Part shown: one piece after another, positions 24,424-32,626 of the stretch
Numbering within the stretch: position 1 is the first letter of the stretch
Layout of the letters: each line of letters starts with the position of its first letter
Source: Sphaerotilus hippei
Lineage (GTDB): Bacteria; Pseudomonadota; Gammaproteobacteria; Burkholderiales; Burkholderiaceae_C
Length of the DNA stretch: 64,000 nt
Assembly: GCF_003201595.1 (NCBI RefSeq)
Contig: NZ_QJJS01000004.1
Span: 147,862 to 211,861 of the forward strand
Direction: 5' to 3'
Notes under the pieces: generated by a model
Seen by the model: the letters and a program-made list of their open reading frames with translations, nothing else
Told to the model about the DNA's origin: nothing
The model's database searches: none
Made by a program: the position numbers and the translations under genes

Positions 24424-24870
24424 ATGACTGAATCGCTCACCTGCGCCGTGGGTCCGCTGCGGCCGCACCACTTCGGCATCAGCGTGCCCGACCTCGATGC
24501 CGCGCTGCTCTGGTATGAGCGCATGCTCGGCTTCTCGCTCGAGGAGCGGCTGTTCATCGACAAGATCCCGGCCCACATCGCCTTCGTGCGGCGCGGCCCC
24601 TTCCGCATCGAGATCTTCCAGGTCGAGGGCGCCGCGCCGCTGCCCGACGCACGCCGCGTGCCCAACCTCGACCTGAAGACCCATGGCAACAAGCACATGT
24701 GCTTCGAGGTGCCGGACGTGCCGGCGGCGATGGCGGCGCTGCGCGCGGCCGGTGCCGACATCGCCTTCGAGCTGACGGTGGCGGGCAACCCCACGGCCTT
24801 CGTGCGCGACTGCGCCGGCAACCTGATCGAGTTCCTCCAGCCCTTCGAGTCGCGCCCCGTGGCGGCGTGA
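24424..24870 (+). CDS. Single-domain VOC (glyoxalase-like) protein
   Basis: A 148-residue vicinal-oxygen-chelate protein: [20 protein letters not shown] opens the first half-fold (split HHFGISVPD / [11 protein letters not shown]) and [10 protein letters not shown] with [12 protein letters not shown] closes the second. Candidate metal ligands are His (HHFG), Glu (RIEIFQ), His (NKHMC) and Glu (IEFLQ), a complete glyoxalase-type set. Start ATG 24424 has ggag upstream at 24411. It may be an epimerase, isomerase or dioxygenase on a ring-cleavage product. First gene of the second catabolic block. Confidence 0.8.
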   Translation: MTESLTCAVGPLRPHHFGISVPDLDAALLWYERMLGFSLEERLFIDKIPAHIAFVRRGPFRIEIFQVEGAAPLPDARRVPNLDLKTHGNKHMCFEVPDVPAAMAALRAAGADIAFELTVAGNPTAFVRDCAGNLIEFLQPFESRPVAA

Positions 24871-24950
24871 GCGGCGGGTTCACCCAGGCAGGGCGGCCCG
24901 TGCAGCCCGCACCGACGATTCCAGTCCCCGTTTCTTCCGGAGTTATCCCC

Positions 24951-26234
24951 GTGACCATCCAGATCATCAAGGCCGGCAAGCCGGCGCAGTTCAAGGCCGA
25001 CATCAACGCCCAGGTGCGTGCCACCGTCGAAGGCATCCTGGCCGACATCGAAAAGCGCGGTGACGAGGCCGTGCGCGACTGCTCCGTCAAGTTCGACAAG
25101 TGGTCGCCCGAGAGCTTCCGCCTGTCGCAAGCACAGATCGATGCCTGCATCGCCAAGCTGTCGCCGCAGACGCTGGAAGACATCCAGTTCGCCCAGGCCC
25201 AGATCCGCAACTTCGCCCAGATCCAGCGCGATTCGATGAAGGACGTGGAAGTGGAGACGCTGCCCGGTGTCGTGCTCGGCCACCGCAACATCCCGATGAA
25301 CTCGGTGGGCTGCTACATCCCTGGCGGCAAGTACCCGCTGATCGCCTCGGCCCACATGAGCGTGCTGACCGCCAAGGTGGCGGGCGTGAAGCGCATCATC
25401 GCCTGCGCCCCGCCGTTCGACGGCGCGCCCTGCCCCGAGATCGTCGCGGCCATGCACCTGGCCGGCGCCGACGAGATCTACTGCCTGGGCGGCGTGCAGG
25501 CCGTGGCCGCCATGGCGATTGGCACCCAAAGCATCAAGGGCGTGGACATGATCGTCGGCCCGGGCAACGCCTATGTGGCCGAGGCCAAGCGCCAGCTGTT
25601 CGGCCGCGTGGGCATCGACCTGTTCGCCGGCCCGACCGAAACCATGGTGATCTGCGACGACACGGTGGACGCCGAACTCGTGGCGGTCGACCTGCTGGGT
25701 CAGGCCGAGCACGGACCGACCAGCCCGGCCTACTGCCTCACCACCAGCAAGACGATCGCTGAGCAGCTGCCCGCCGCCATCGACAAGGTGCTGGCTCGCC
25801 TGGACACCGCGCCCATCGCCAGCGTGTCCTGGCGCGACTACGGCGAGATCATCCTGTGCGACACCGACGAGGAGATGCTGGCCGAGTCCGAGCGCCTGTG
25901 CTCCGAGCACGTGCAGGTGATGACCCGCGACCCGGACTGGTTCCTGCAGCGCATGAGCAACTACGGCGGCCTGTTCCTCGGCGCCCGCACCAACGTCAGC
26001 TACGGCGACAAGGTGATCGGCACCAACCACACGCTGCCCACGCAGGGGGCGGGCCGCTACACCGGCGGGCTGTGGGTGGGCAAGTTCATCAAGACCCACA
26101 CCTACCAGCGCGTGCTGACCGACGAGGCCAGCGTGATGGTGGGCGAATACTGCTCGCGCCTGTGCGGCTACGAGCACATGAGCGGCCACAAGGAGCAGGC
26201 GGACATCCGCGTGCGCCGGCTGAAGAAGGCCTGA
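24951..26234 (+). CDS. Histidinol-dehydrogenase-family dehydrogenase (HpsN-like), not for histidine synthesis
   Basis: The 427-residue protein has the HisD signature ([53 protein letters not shown], and C-terminal [10 protein letters not shown]). The Zn and catalytic residues in AEHGPTS and the C-terminal [13 protein letters not shown] are present. No other his gene is near; HisD paralogues of this type include HpsN (sulfopropanediol dehydrogenase), and they oxidise alcohols to acids with NAD. The start is GTG 24951 with ggag 10 bp upstream. In this cluster it probably oxidises a side-chain alcohol of an aliphatic intermediate. Confidence 0.85.
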   Translation: MTIQIIKAGKPAQFKADINAQVRATVEGILADIEKRGDEAVRDCSVKFDKWSPESFRLSQAQIDACIAKLSPQTLEDIQFAQAQIRNFAQIQRDSMKDVEVETLPGVVLGHRNIPMNSVGCYIPGGKYPLIASAHMSVLTAKVAGVKRIIACAPPFDGAPCPEIVAAMHLAGADEIYCLGGVQAVAAMAIGTQSIKGVDMIVGPGNAYVAEAKRQLFGRVGIDLFAGPTETMVICDDTVDAELVAVDLLGQAEHGPTSPAYCLTTSKTIAEQLPAAIDKVLARLDTAPIASVSWRDYGEIILCDTDEEMLAESERLCSEHVQVMTRDPDWFLQRMSNYGGLFLGARTNVSYGDKVIGTNHTLPTQGAGRYTGGLWVGKFIKTHTYQRVLTDEASVMVGEYCSRLCGYEHMSGHKEQADIRVRRLKKA

Positions 26235-26277
26235 GGTGATGTGGACGGTTGCAGGCTGGCCATGGTGGGCGCGTGGT

Positions 26278-26377
26278 CGGGAGACCGGGGGATCCGGTTC
26301 CGCTCATGTCCTCCGCCGCCAGCCTGCGGCTGTCGTCTCCCCCTTTACTTCGCTGCACCGGATCCCCCGGTCTCCCG
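26278..26377. repeat. Nested palindromic repeat (family 1), minus-oriented core
   Basis: Perfect 21-bp outer arms (26278-26298 and 26357-26377) enclose a 58-bp core that runs, on the minus strand, gcagcgaagtaaagg, ggagacgac, an inner hairpin and ggacatgagcgg. The same core in opposite orientation lies at 26452-26511, and diverged copies are at 45376-45427 and 45590-45640. The outer arms differ in sequence between copies, while the core is conserved. The gap 26235-26561 holds only these elements. Confidence 0.8.
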
Positions 26378-26438
26378 CCCTTCACACGGCATCGCACTGC
26401 GGGCCGAGACAGTCCGCCAACGGTGGTTGGCGGCGGGG

Positions 26439-26525
26439 CAGGGGGGAGTGGCGCAGCGAAGTAAAGGAGGAGCTGATGGCCTTCAGGCCATCAGCGGGGG
26501 ACATGAGCGGAGCCACTCCCCCCTG
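26439..26525. repeat. Nested palindromic repeat (family 1), plus-oriented core
   Basis: Outer arms caggggggagtggc (26439-26452) and its complement (26512-26525) are perfect over 14 bp. Inside is gcagcgaagtaaagg, aggag, then a perfect 10-bp hairpin gctgatggcc-ttca-ggccatcagc (26472-26495), then gggggacatgagcgg. It may stabilise mRNA ends or limit read-through between the HisD-like and SDR genes. Confidence 0.8.
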
Positions 26526-26561
26526 TCACGCTGCCCGCCTCAACCTTTGCACGACCAGACC

Positions 26562-27326
26562 ATGAACTCACTCAACGGACAAGTCGCCGTCGTCACCGGC
26601 GGTGCCGGCGGCCTCGGTGAAGCCATCTGCATCGGCCTGGCCCAGGCCGGCTGTGCGGTGGTGGTGGGCTACCACAGCTCCGAAGGCCCGGCGCGCGCGC
26701 TGGCCGGCCGGCTGCCTCCCGCCGCGCTGCCGCATGCCGCCCTCCGGTGCCCCGTCACCGACTCGGCGGCCCTGGCCGCGCTGGCGGTCGAGGTCGGCCG
26801 GCGCTACGGCCGCTGCGACCTGCTCGTCAACTGCGCCGGCACCACCCGCTTCGTGCCCCACGGCGACCTCGACGCGCTCGACGATGCGCTGATCGACCAG
26901 ATCCTGGCCACCAACGTGCGCGGCCCCATCGCCGCCGTGCGGGCGCTCAGGCCCCTGCTCGCCGCGCCGCGCACCGAGGGCGGCACCGGCCTCGTCGTCA
27001 ACATCTCGTCCATCGCCGCGGTCACCGCCATGGGCAGCAACATCGCCTACTGCGCCAGCAAGGCCGCGGTGGACAACCTGACCAAGTCCCTGGCCCGCGC
27101 GCTGGCCCCCGCGGTGCGGGTGCTCAGCGTCTCGCCCGGCCTGGCCGACACCGAGTTCGTGAAAAGCATGGACGTGGGCTGGCGCGACGAACAGGCCGGC
27201 CGCACCCCGCTGCAGCGCCTGGCCCTGCCCGAAGAGGTGGCCGCCGCCGTCGTGGCCGCGGCCACCCACCTCACCTTCACCACCGGCGCGGTCATTCCCG
27301 TCGATGGTGGCCGGCCGCTGGCCTGA
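26562..27326 (+). CDS. SDR-family oxidoreductase
   Basis: The 254-residue protein carries TGGAGGLG (about 13-20), NCAGTT (about 91-96), the catalytic serine in NISSIAAV and Tyr-x-x-x-Lys in YCASK (about 161-165), and the closing GAVIPVDGG. It is a complete classical short-chain dehydrogenase. It lies behind the palindromic repeat pair and 24 bp ahead of the FAH-family gene, starting the tightly packed run to 35878. Substrate is unknown. Confidence 0.87.
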   Translation: MNSLNGQVAVVTGGAGGLGEAICIGLAQAGCAVVVGYHSSEGPARALAGRLPPAALPHAALRCPVTDSAALAALAVEVGRRYGRCDLLVNCAGTTRFVPHGDLDALDDALIDQILATNVRGPIAAVRALRPLLAAPRTEGGTGLVVNISSIAAVTAMGSNIAYCASKAAVDNLTKSLARALAPAVRVLSVSPGLADTEFVKSMDVGWRDEQAGRTPLQRLALPEEVAAAVVAAATHLTFTTGAVIPVDGGRPLA

Positions 27327-27350
27327 GCACCGAACCCCGAGGAGACACGC

Positions 27351-28340
27351 TTGAAACTCGCCACCCTGAAGAACGGCACGCGCGACGGCCGCCTGGTCGT
27401 CGTCTCGCGCGACCTGACGCGCGCCATCGACGCCGCCCCCGTGGCCGCCACCCTGCAGCAGCTCATCGAGCACTGGGACGACCTGGCGCCCGGCGTGCAA
27501 TCCATCTACGAGCTGCTCAATGCCGGCACGGCGCTCAACGACTTTCCCTTCGATCCGGCGCAGGCCATGTCGCCGCTGCCGCGCACCCACCAGTTCGTCG
27601 ACGCCTCGGCCTTCCTGAACCACGGCAACATCATGGAAGAGGCCTACCAGCTCTCCGTGAAGAAGACGCCCGGCATCCCGGTGCTGGTGCAGCGCCAGAG
27701 CGACGACTTCTGGGGCCCCTGCGACGACTACCCGCTGGTGGAGGCCGACCACGGCGACTTCGAGGGTGAGTTCGCCGTCATCGTCGACGACACGCCGATG
27801 GCCAGCACGCCCGAGGTGTGCGCCAGCAGGATCCGGCTGGTGATGATCTTGAACGACGTCAGCATGCGCGCCCACCTGTTCCGCGAGCTGCAGATGGGCT
27901 TCGGCTTCATCAACGCCAAGCCGGCCACGGTGTTCGGCCCGGTCGCCGTCACCCCCGACGAGCTGGGCGAGGGCTGGGGCGCCGACGGTCGCATCCACCT
28001 GGACATGAACGTCAGCCGCAACGGCCAGTGGTTCGGCGAGCCCAACGGCCGCGAGATGGACTGGAGCTTCGGCGAGCTGCTGGCGCGCCTGGGCCTGAAC
28101 CGCAACCTGCGCGCCGGCACCATCCTGGGCACCGGCACGGTGTCCAACCAGGCCGCCCGCACCGTGGGCTCGGCCTGCCTGGCCGAGAAGCGCGCGCTGG
28201 AGAAGATCAGCACCGGCGACTCCATCACCCCCTTCCTGCAACTGGGCGACCGGCTGCGCTTCGAGGTGTTCGGCGCCGACGGCCAGAGCATCTTCGGCGC
28301 GGTGGACCACCAGTTCGTTCCCTTCAAGGCAGAGCAGTAA
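27351..28340 (+). CDS. Fumarylacetoacetate hydrolase family protein
   Basis: A 329-residue intact FAH-family enzyme. The start is TTG 27351: the N-terminus MKLATLKNGTRDG is the family standard and ggag lies 6 bp upstream, so the rare codon is well supported. Metal-binding acids are in DFEGEFAVIVDD, and the substrate domain ends in IFGAVDHQFVPFK. These enzymes hydrolyse C-C bonds of beta-diketo acids, or decarboxylate/hydrate ring-cleavage products. A broken relative lies at 12446. The gene abuts the next start codon (28341) with no gap. Confidence 0.88.
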   Translation: MKLATLKNGTRDGRLVVVSRDLTRAIDAAPVAATLQQLIEHWDDLAPGVQSIYELLNAGTALNDFPFDPAQAMSPLPRTHQFVDASAFLNHGNIMEEAYQLSVKKTPGIPVLVQRQSDDFWGPCDDYPLVEADHGDFEGEFAVIVDDTPMASTPEVCASRIRLVMILNDVSMRAHLFRELQMGFGFINAKPATVFGPVAVTPDELGEGWGADGRIHLDMNVSRNGQWFGEPNGREMDWSFGELLARLGLNRNLRAGTILGTGTVSNQAARTVGSACLAEKRALEKISTGDSITPFLQLGDRLRFEVFGADGQSIFGAVDHQFVPFKAEQ

Positions 28341-30194
28341 ATGACCTACGACATCGTTGCCATGGGGGCCGGCCACAACGGCCTGGTCGCCGCCGCCTAC
28401 CTGGCCAAGGCCGGCAAGAAGGTGCTGGTGCTGGAGCGCAAGTCCTACCCGGGCGGTGGCGTGTCCACCCGCCAGCTCAACACGCCGGGCTACTGGCATG
28501 ACGAGCACAGCAGCGTGCACATCATGATCCAGGGCAACCCGATGCTGCGCCAGGACGAGCTGGGCCTGCTGAGCCAGCACGGGCTGGACTACCACTACTC
28601 GCCGGTGCCGCACGCGACCATCTTCCCGGACCAGTCGGTGCTGTTCACCTACAAGGACCTGGACAAGACCTGCGAGTGTTTTGCCAAGGTCAGCCCCAAG
28701 GACGCCGAGACCTACCGGAACTTCGTCAAGATGAGTTCCGAGATCCTGAAGGTCTTCATGCCCGGCCTGTACAGCCCGCCGCCGCCGCTGGGCGAGCTCG
28801 TCGCGATGCTCGACCGCAGCGACGAAGGCCGGCTGATGCTGGAGTACATGACCCGGGACTGCCTGAGCCTGGTCAACGACCTGTACGAAAACGACAAGAT
28901 CAAGATCCACCTGCTGCGCCTGGTCAGCGAGAACCTGCAGGCGCCCAACGAGCTGGGCACCGGCATGGGCGTGCTGCTGATGCCCGGCATCATCCACACC
29001 TATGGCGTCAGCCAGCCGGTGGGCGGCAGCGGCAAGCTCACCGAGTCGCTGGTGCGCTGCATCGAGAGCTTCGGCGGCGAGGTGCGCTGCAACGCCGAGG
29101 TGGCGCAGATCCTCACCAGCGGCGGCCGCGCCACCGGCGTGCGCATGGCCGACGGCGAACGCATCCTGGCCCGCGACGCGGTGATCGGCGCCATCCACCC
29201 GCACGTGGTGCGCAAGTTCGTCGACGGTGTGCCCGAGCCGGTGCTGAAGAAGGCCGAGCGCGCCCAGCTCGCGCCGTTCTCCATCATGGTCAGCCACTAC
29301 GACCTCAAGGAGAACTGCCAGTACCACGCCGGTGAGGAGGTGGGCTACGCCACGATGCTGGAGTTCATGGCCACCGACCGCCTCGACGAGATGCTGGCCG
29401 ACTTCGATGACTTGAAGCGTGGCCTGATCACCGAGCGCCGCCTGTGCGCCGGCGGCGACGAGAGCATCGGCGACAAGAGCCGCGTGCCGGCCGGCGCCGG
29501 CATGTTCCACGGCATCACCTTCGCGCCCTACACGGTGACGGACAAGCGCTGGAGCGGCCAGCACTGGGACGAGTTCAAGGAGGAGATCGGCGATCTCTCG
29601 CTGGCCCACTACCGCAAGTTCGTCAAGAACCTGACCCCCGACAACATCATCGCGCGCAGCATCGTCAGCCCGGTGGACCTGGAGCGCTCCAGCCCCAACA
29701 GCATGAAACGTGGCGACCTGCACGGGGTGGCGCCGTACTTCCACCAGAGCGCGGGTGCGCGGCCCACGGCCGACCTGGGCCAGTACACCGTGCCGGGGGT
29801 CGATCGCCTGTTCCTGGCCGGCCCGTCGCAGCACCCGGGCGGGGGTGTCTATGGCGCCGGCCGCGCCACGGCCATCAAGATGTTCGAGGCGCTGGGCATG
29901 GACTTCACGTCCGTGGCCGCCGGGGCCCGCCAGGACAGCGCCAACCCGAACGTGATGGCTGCCGCGAAGAAGGACGGCATGGTCCTCAGGGGTGCCGCCA
30001 ACGAGGAGCTGATGCACGTCGAGGCCATCGAGCGGGTCGGCGACGAGCTGGTCATCAAGGGCAAGAGCTTCGGCACCATGCCGATGCAGGCCCGGCTCGA
30101 TGCCTCGTCCGCCCGGGCCGGCCTGAAGCTGCTGGGCCTGGGCAAGCTGGCCTTCCTGGCCTCGCTGCCCTTCCGCTCGGACGCCAAGGACTGA
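28341..30194 (+). CDS. Phytoene-desaturase-like FAD/NAD(P)-dependent oxidoreductase
   Basis: A 617-residue flavoprotein starting with an ADP-binding fold (DIVAMGAGHNGLVAAAYLA, residues 4-22) and VLVLERKSYPGGG. The C-terminal FAD signature is VDRLFLAGPSQHPGGGVYGA (split VDRLFLAGPS / QHPGGGVYGA, about 488-508). This is the CrtI/retinol-saturase superfamily, yet no carotenoid gene is near. About 90 residues follow the FAD motif, longer than usual. Superfamily members desaturate or isomerise; in this pathway it could dehydrogenate an alicyclic or C-C single bond, such as flavanone or dihydrochalcone types. That role is inference. Confidence 0.8.
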   Translation: MTYDIVAMGAGHNGLVAAAYLAKAGKKVLVLERKSYPGGGVSTRQLNTPGYWHDEHSSVHIMIQGNPMLRQDELGLLSQHGLDYHYSPVPHATIFPDQSVLFTYKDLDKTCECFAKVSPKDAETYRNFVKMSSEILKVFMPGLYSPPPPLGELVAMLDRSDEGRLMLEYMTRDCLSLVNDLYENDKIKIHLLRLVSENLQAPNELGTGMGVLLMPGIIHTYGVSQPVGGSGKLTESLVRCIESFGGEVRCNAEVAQILTSGGRATGVRMADGERILARDAVIGAIHPHVVRKFVDGVPEPVLKKAERAQLAPFSIMVSHYDLKENCQYHAGEEVGYATMLEFMATDRLDEMLADFDDLKRGLITERRLCAGGDESIGDKSRVPAGAGMFHGITFAPYTVTDKRWSGQHWDEFKEEIGDLSLAHYRKFVKNLTPDNIIARSIVSPVDLERSSPNSMKRGDLHGVAPYFHQSAGARPTADLGQYTVPGVDRLFLAGPSQHPGGGVYGAGRATAIKMFEALGMDFTSVAAGARQDSANPNVMAAAKKDGMVLRGAANEELMHVEAIERVGDELVIKGKSFGTMPMQARLDASSARAGLKLLGLGKLAFLASLPFRSDAKD

Positions 30195-30198
30195 TGCC

Positions 30199-31152
30199 AT
30201 GACCCATGTCGTCGTCACCGGCTCCGAAGGTTTCGTCGGCCAGGTGCTCGTGCAGCGCCTGCTGCGCGAGGGCCTGGGCGGCCAGCCCGTTTCGCGCCTG
30301 ACCTTGATGGACGTGCGCTTTGCCGAGCCGCACGCCGATGCCCGCGTGCGCCAGCTCGCCGGCAGCATCGCCGACCCTGCCGTGCGCGCCCGGGCGAACG
30401 AAGGGGGCGTGGACGCCGTCTTCCACCTGGCCAGCGTGCCCGGCGGCGCGGCCGAGAAGCACTACGAGCTGGGCCGCGAGATCAACCTGATAGCCACGCT
30501 GGGCCTGCTCGAGGACCTGCGCGCCCAGGCCGCCGATGGCCAGGTGCCGCGCTTCATCTTCGCCAGCACCATCGCCGTCTACGGTGAACACCTGCCGCCC
30601 GAGGTCGACGAGCAGACCCTGCCCAACCCCGGCCTGAGCTACGGCGCCCACAAGCTGGCGGGTGAATGCCTGGTGGCCGACGCCACGCGCAAGGGCTGGG
30701 TGCAGGGCTGCTCGCTGCGCCTGCCCGGCGTGGTGGCGCGCCCCGGCGACGGCGCCGGGATGATGAGCGCCTTCATGAGCCAGCTCTTCTGGAAGCTGGC
30801 CGCTGGCGAGCCCATCACCGTGCCCGTCAGCGCCGAGGGTGTGGCCTGGTGGATCTCGGTGGGAGCGTGCGTGGACAACCTGCTGCATGCCGCCACCGTG
30901 GACCCGGCCCGCCTGAACGCCCGCCGCAGCTACCAGATGCCGGTGCTGCGCCTGACGGTGGCCGAGCTGGTCGAGGCGCTGGCACGGCGCTTCGGCGACG
31001 ACCGCCGCGGCCTGGTCACCTACGCCCCCGATCCGTCCATCGAGAAGCTGTTCGCCCGCTACCCGCCGCTGGCCACGCCCGAGGCGCTGGCCCTGGGCCT
31101 GCGGCACGACGGCGACATCGATCAGCTCATCACCCGGGCGATGGCGCACTGA
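30199..31152 (+). CDS. NAD-dependent epimerase/dehydratase (DenD-like extended SDR)
   Basis: The 317-residue extended SDR shows TGSEGFVG (about 7-14), FHLASVPGG, the serine in FASTIAVYGE and Tyr-x-x-x-Lys in YGAHK. The N- and C-terminal patterns (AEKHYELGREINL, SLRLPGVVARPG) are like the D-erythronate dehydrogenase (DenD) group. It is in a catabolic operon with start 4 bp after the preceding stop. It may oxidise a hydroxy acid or act on a sugar released from a glycoside; which one cannot be told. Confidence 0.8.
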   Translation: MTHVVVTGSEGFVGQVLVQRLLREGLGGQPVSRLTLMDVRFAEPHADARVRQLAGSIADPAVRARANEGGVDAVFHLASVPGGAAEKHYELGREINLIATLGLLEDLRAQAADGQVPRFIFASTIAVYGEHLPPEVDEQTLPNPGLSYGAHKLAGECLVADATRKGWVQGCSLRLPGVVARPGDGAGMMSAFMSQLFWKLAAGEPITVPVSAEGVAWWISVGACVDNLLHAATVDPARLNARRSYQMPVLRLTVAELVEALARRFGDDRRGLVTYAPDPSIEKLFARYPPLATPEALALGLRHDGDIDQLITRAMAH

Positions 31153-31186
31153 GCGCCTGCCCGCACGGCATTCAAGGAGACAAGAC

Positions 31187-32119
31187 ATGAACATCCTCGG
31201 ACTCGACACCCTGGTCTTCGGCGTGGACGACCTCGCCGGCGCCCGCCAGTACCTGCTCGACTACGGCCTGGACGAAGTGAGCTACAGCGCCGACCGTGGT
31301 GGCGTCTGGGCCGCGCTGGACGGCACCAGCATCACCGTGCGCCCGGCCGACTTTCCCGGCCTGCCGCCGCTGCCGCCCGGCGCCCGCACGCCCTGCCTGC
31401 GCGAGACGGTCTACGGCGTGGCCGATGCGGCGACGCTGGCCGCGCTCACCGAGCACCTGAGCGCCGAGCGTGAGGTCAGTCTGGGCGAGGACGGCGTGCT
31501 GCGCTGCATGGACGACGGCGGTTTTGCCGTCGGCTTCCAGGTCACGGTGCGCCGGCCCTACAGCGCCCGGTTCCTCGGCTTCAACGTGCCCGGCCAGCCA
31601 CCCGGCCGCGCGCCCAACGACTGCGCCGCCGACCCCGATGAAGTCATCAAGCCGCGCAGCCTGTCGCACGTCGTCTACTTCGTGCCCGACGTGGCCCGCG
31701 CCGAGGCCTTCTACGCCCGCCTGGGCTTCGTGGTGACCGACCGCTTCAACCACCTGGGCCCGTTCATGCGCCCGGCCGGCACGCTCGACCACCACACGCT
31801 GTTCATGATCGAGCGCCAGAACGATCACATGGTCGGCTGCAACCACTTCACCTTCCACCTGGGCTCTGGCGCCGAGGTGCTGCAGCACGGCTGGAACTTC
31901 ATCAACAAGGGCTACAAGAGCTTCTGGGGGCCGGGCCGCCACATCATGGGCAGCAACCACTTCTGGTACTTCAACAGCCCCTTCGGCGCGGTGATGGAGG
32001 TCGACGCCGACATGGACCTGCACGATCAGACCTGGGTGCCGCGCGAGATGGATCCGGGCAGGGACAACTCGCAGATCTTCCTGTTCGGCGCGCTGCCGAA
32101 ATGGGCCCCGGGCGAGTAA
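31187..32119 (+). CDS. Two-domain VOC extradiol-type dioxygenase, copy B
   Basis: A 310-residue paralogue of the enzyme at 21738. Iron ligands are retained: His in SLSHVVYF, His in NHFTFHL and Glu in VMEVDADMD. Shared blocks include DTLVFGVDDLAG, VVYFVPDVA, FWGPGRHI and FWYFNSP. It is preceded by aaggagacaag, a good ribosome site. In copy B the order is dioxygenase, Rieske, hydrolase, monooxygenase, while in copy A the hydrolase is first. Divergence between the copies suggests different substrates, for instance different ring-hydroxylation patterns. Confidence 0.85.
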   Translation: MNILGLDTLVFGVDDLAGARQYLLDYGLDEVSYSADRGGVWAALDGTSITVRPADFPGLPPLPPGARTPCLRETVYGVADAATLAALTEHLSAEREVSLGEDGVLRCMDDGGFAVGFQVTVRRPYSARFLGFNVPGQPPGRAPNDCAADPDEVIKPRSLSHVVYFVPDVARAEAFYARLGFVVTDRFNHLGPFMRPAGTLDHHTLFMIERQNDHMVGCNHFTFHLGSGAEVLQHGWNFINKGYKSFWGPGRHIMGSNHFWYFNSPFGAVMEVDADMDLHDQTWVPREMDPGRDNSQIFLFGALPKWAPGE

Positions 32120-32121
32120 AT

Positions 32122-32205
32122 GCCCCACCCCCTGCGCGCTTCGCACGCCCCCTCAAGGGGGCACTGCCAGCGGCCCGGCAAAGCCGGTTCCGCGGCAGTC
32201 GCTGG
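32122..32205 (-). repeat. Palindromic intergenic repeat (family 2), minus orientation
   Basis: Read on the minus strand it runs gccgcggaaccggct, gccgggccgctgg, then gcccccttgagggggc (self-complementary stem) and a G-rich end ggggtggggc. The same order occurs at 59855-59940 and, shortened, at 52845-52898. Between genes of one operon such elements may act in mRNA stability. Confidence 0.75.
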
Positions 32206-32224
32206 ATGAATCCAACTCTCGGCC

Positions 32225-32581
32225 ATGTCGCACGAATCCCGCTTTCTCTGCCGGCTTGACGAGCTGCCCGACGGCGGCTCGCGCGGGCTGCTGCGCGAGG
32301 GCTTCGAGGACAGGCTCTGCGTGGTGCGCCAGGGCGACGAGGTGTTCGTCTGGCTCAACGACTGCCCGCACGAGCACCGGCCGCTGGAGTACCGGCAGGA
32401 CCAGTTCCTGTCGGGCGACGGCGGCCACATCGTCTGCTACGCCCACTCGGCGCACTTCGACATCCGCAGCGGCCACTGCTTTGCCGGCCCCTGCACCGGC
32501 GCTCACCTGCTCAAGGTGCCCGCCGAGGTGCGCGACGGCGAGGTGTGGATCTCCGCCGACCTGCCCTCGGTCTTCGACTGA
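32225..32581 (+). CDS. Rieske 2Fe-2S ferredoxin, copy B
   Basis: A 118-residue paralogue of the protein at 22687 with cluster ligands Cys47-Pro-His49 and Cys71-Tyr-Ala-His74. Shared features are the opening LCRLDELPDG and C-terminal GPCTGAHLLKVP. It lies after a family-2 repeat rather than directly coupled to the dioxygenase. Likely partner of the adjacent dioxygenase or monooxygenase, as in copy A. Confidence 0.85.
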   Translation: MSHESRFLCRLDELPDGGSRGLLREGFEDRLCVVRQGDEVFVWLNDCPHEHRPLEYRQDQFLSGDGGHIVCYAHSAHFDIRSGHCFAGPCTGAHLLKVPAEVRDGEVWISADLPSVFD

Positions 32582-32626
32582 CGCCCCGTTCGACCCCCAT
32601 CGTCCCCGACTTCCAGGACCCACCCG

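Noticed and set aside
24951-26234. Histidine biosynthesis gene hisD
   Set aside because: No other his gene nearby and a catabolic operon context; treated as a HisD-family paralogue.
26235-26561. Insertion sequence or transposon end
   Set aside because: The inverted arms are symmetric hairpins within 100 bp, with no transposase frame and no target-site duplication seen.
26568-30368. A 1266-codon open frame on the minus strand across the SDR, FAH and flavoprotein genes
   Set aside because: It covers three motif-complete genes on the other strand and has no ribosome site or domain. Long shadow frames are expected at this GC content.
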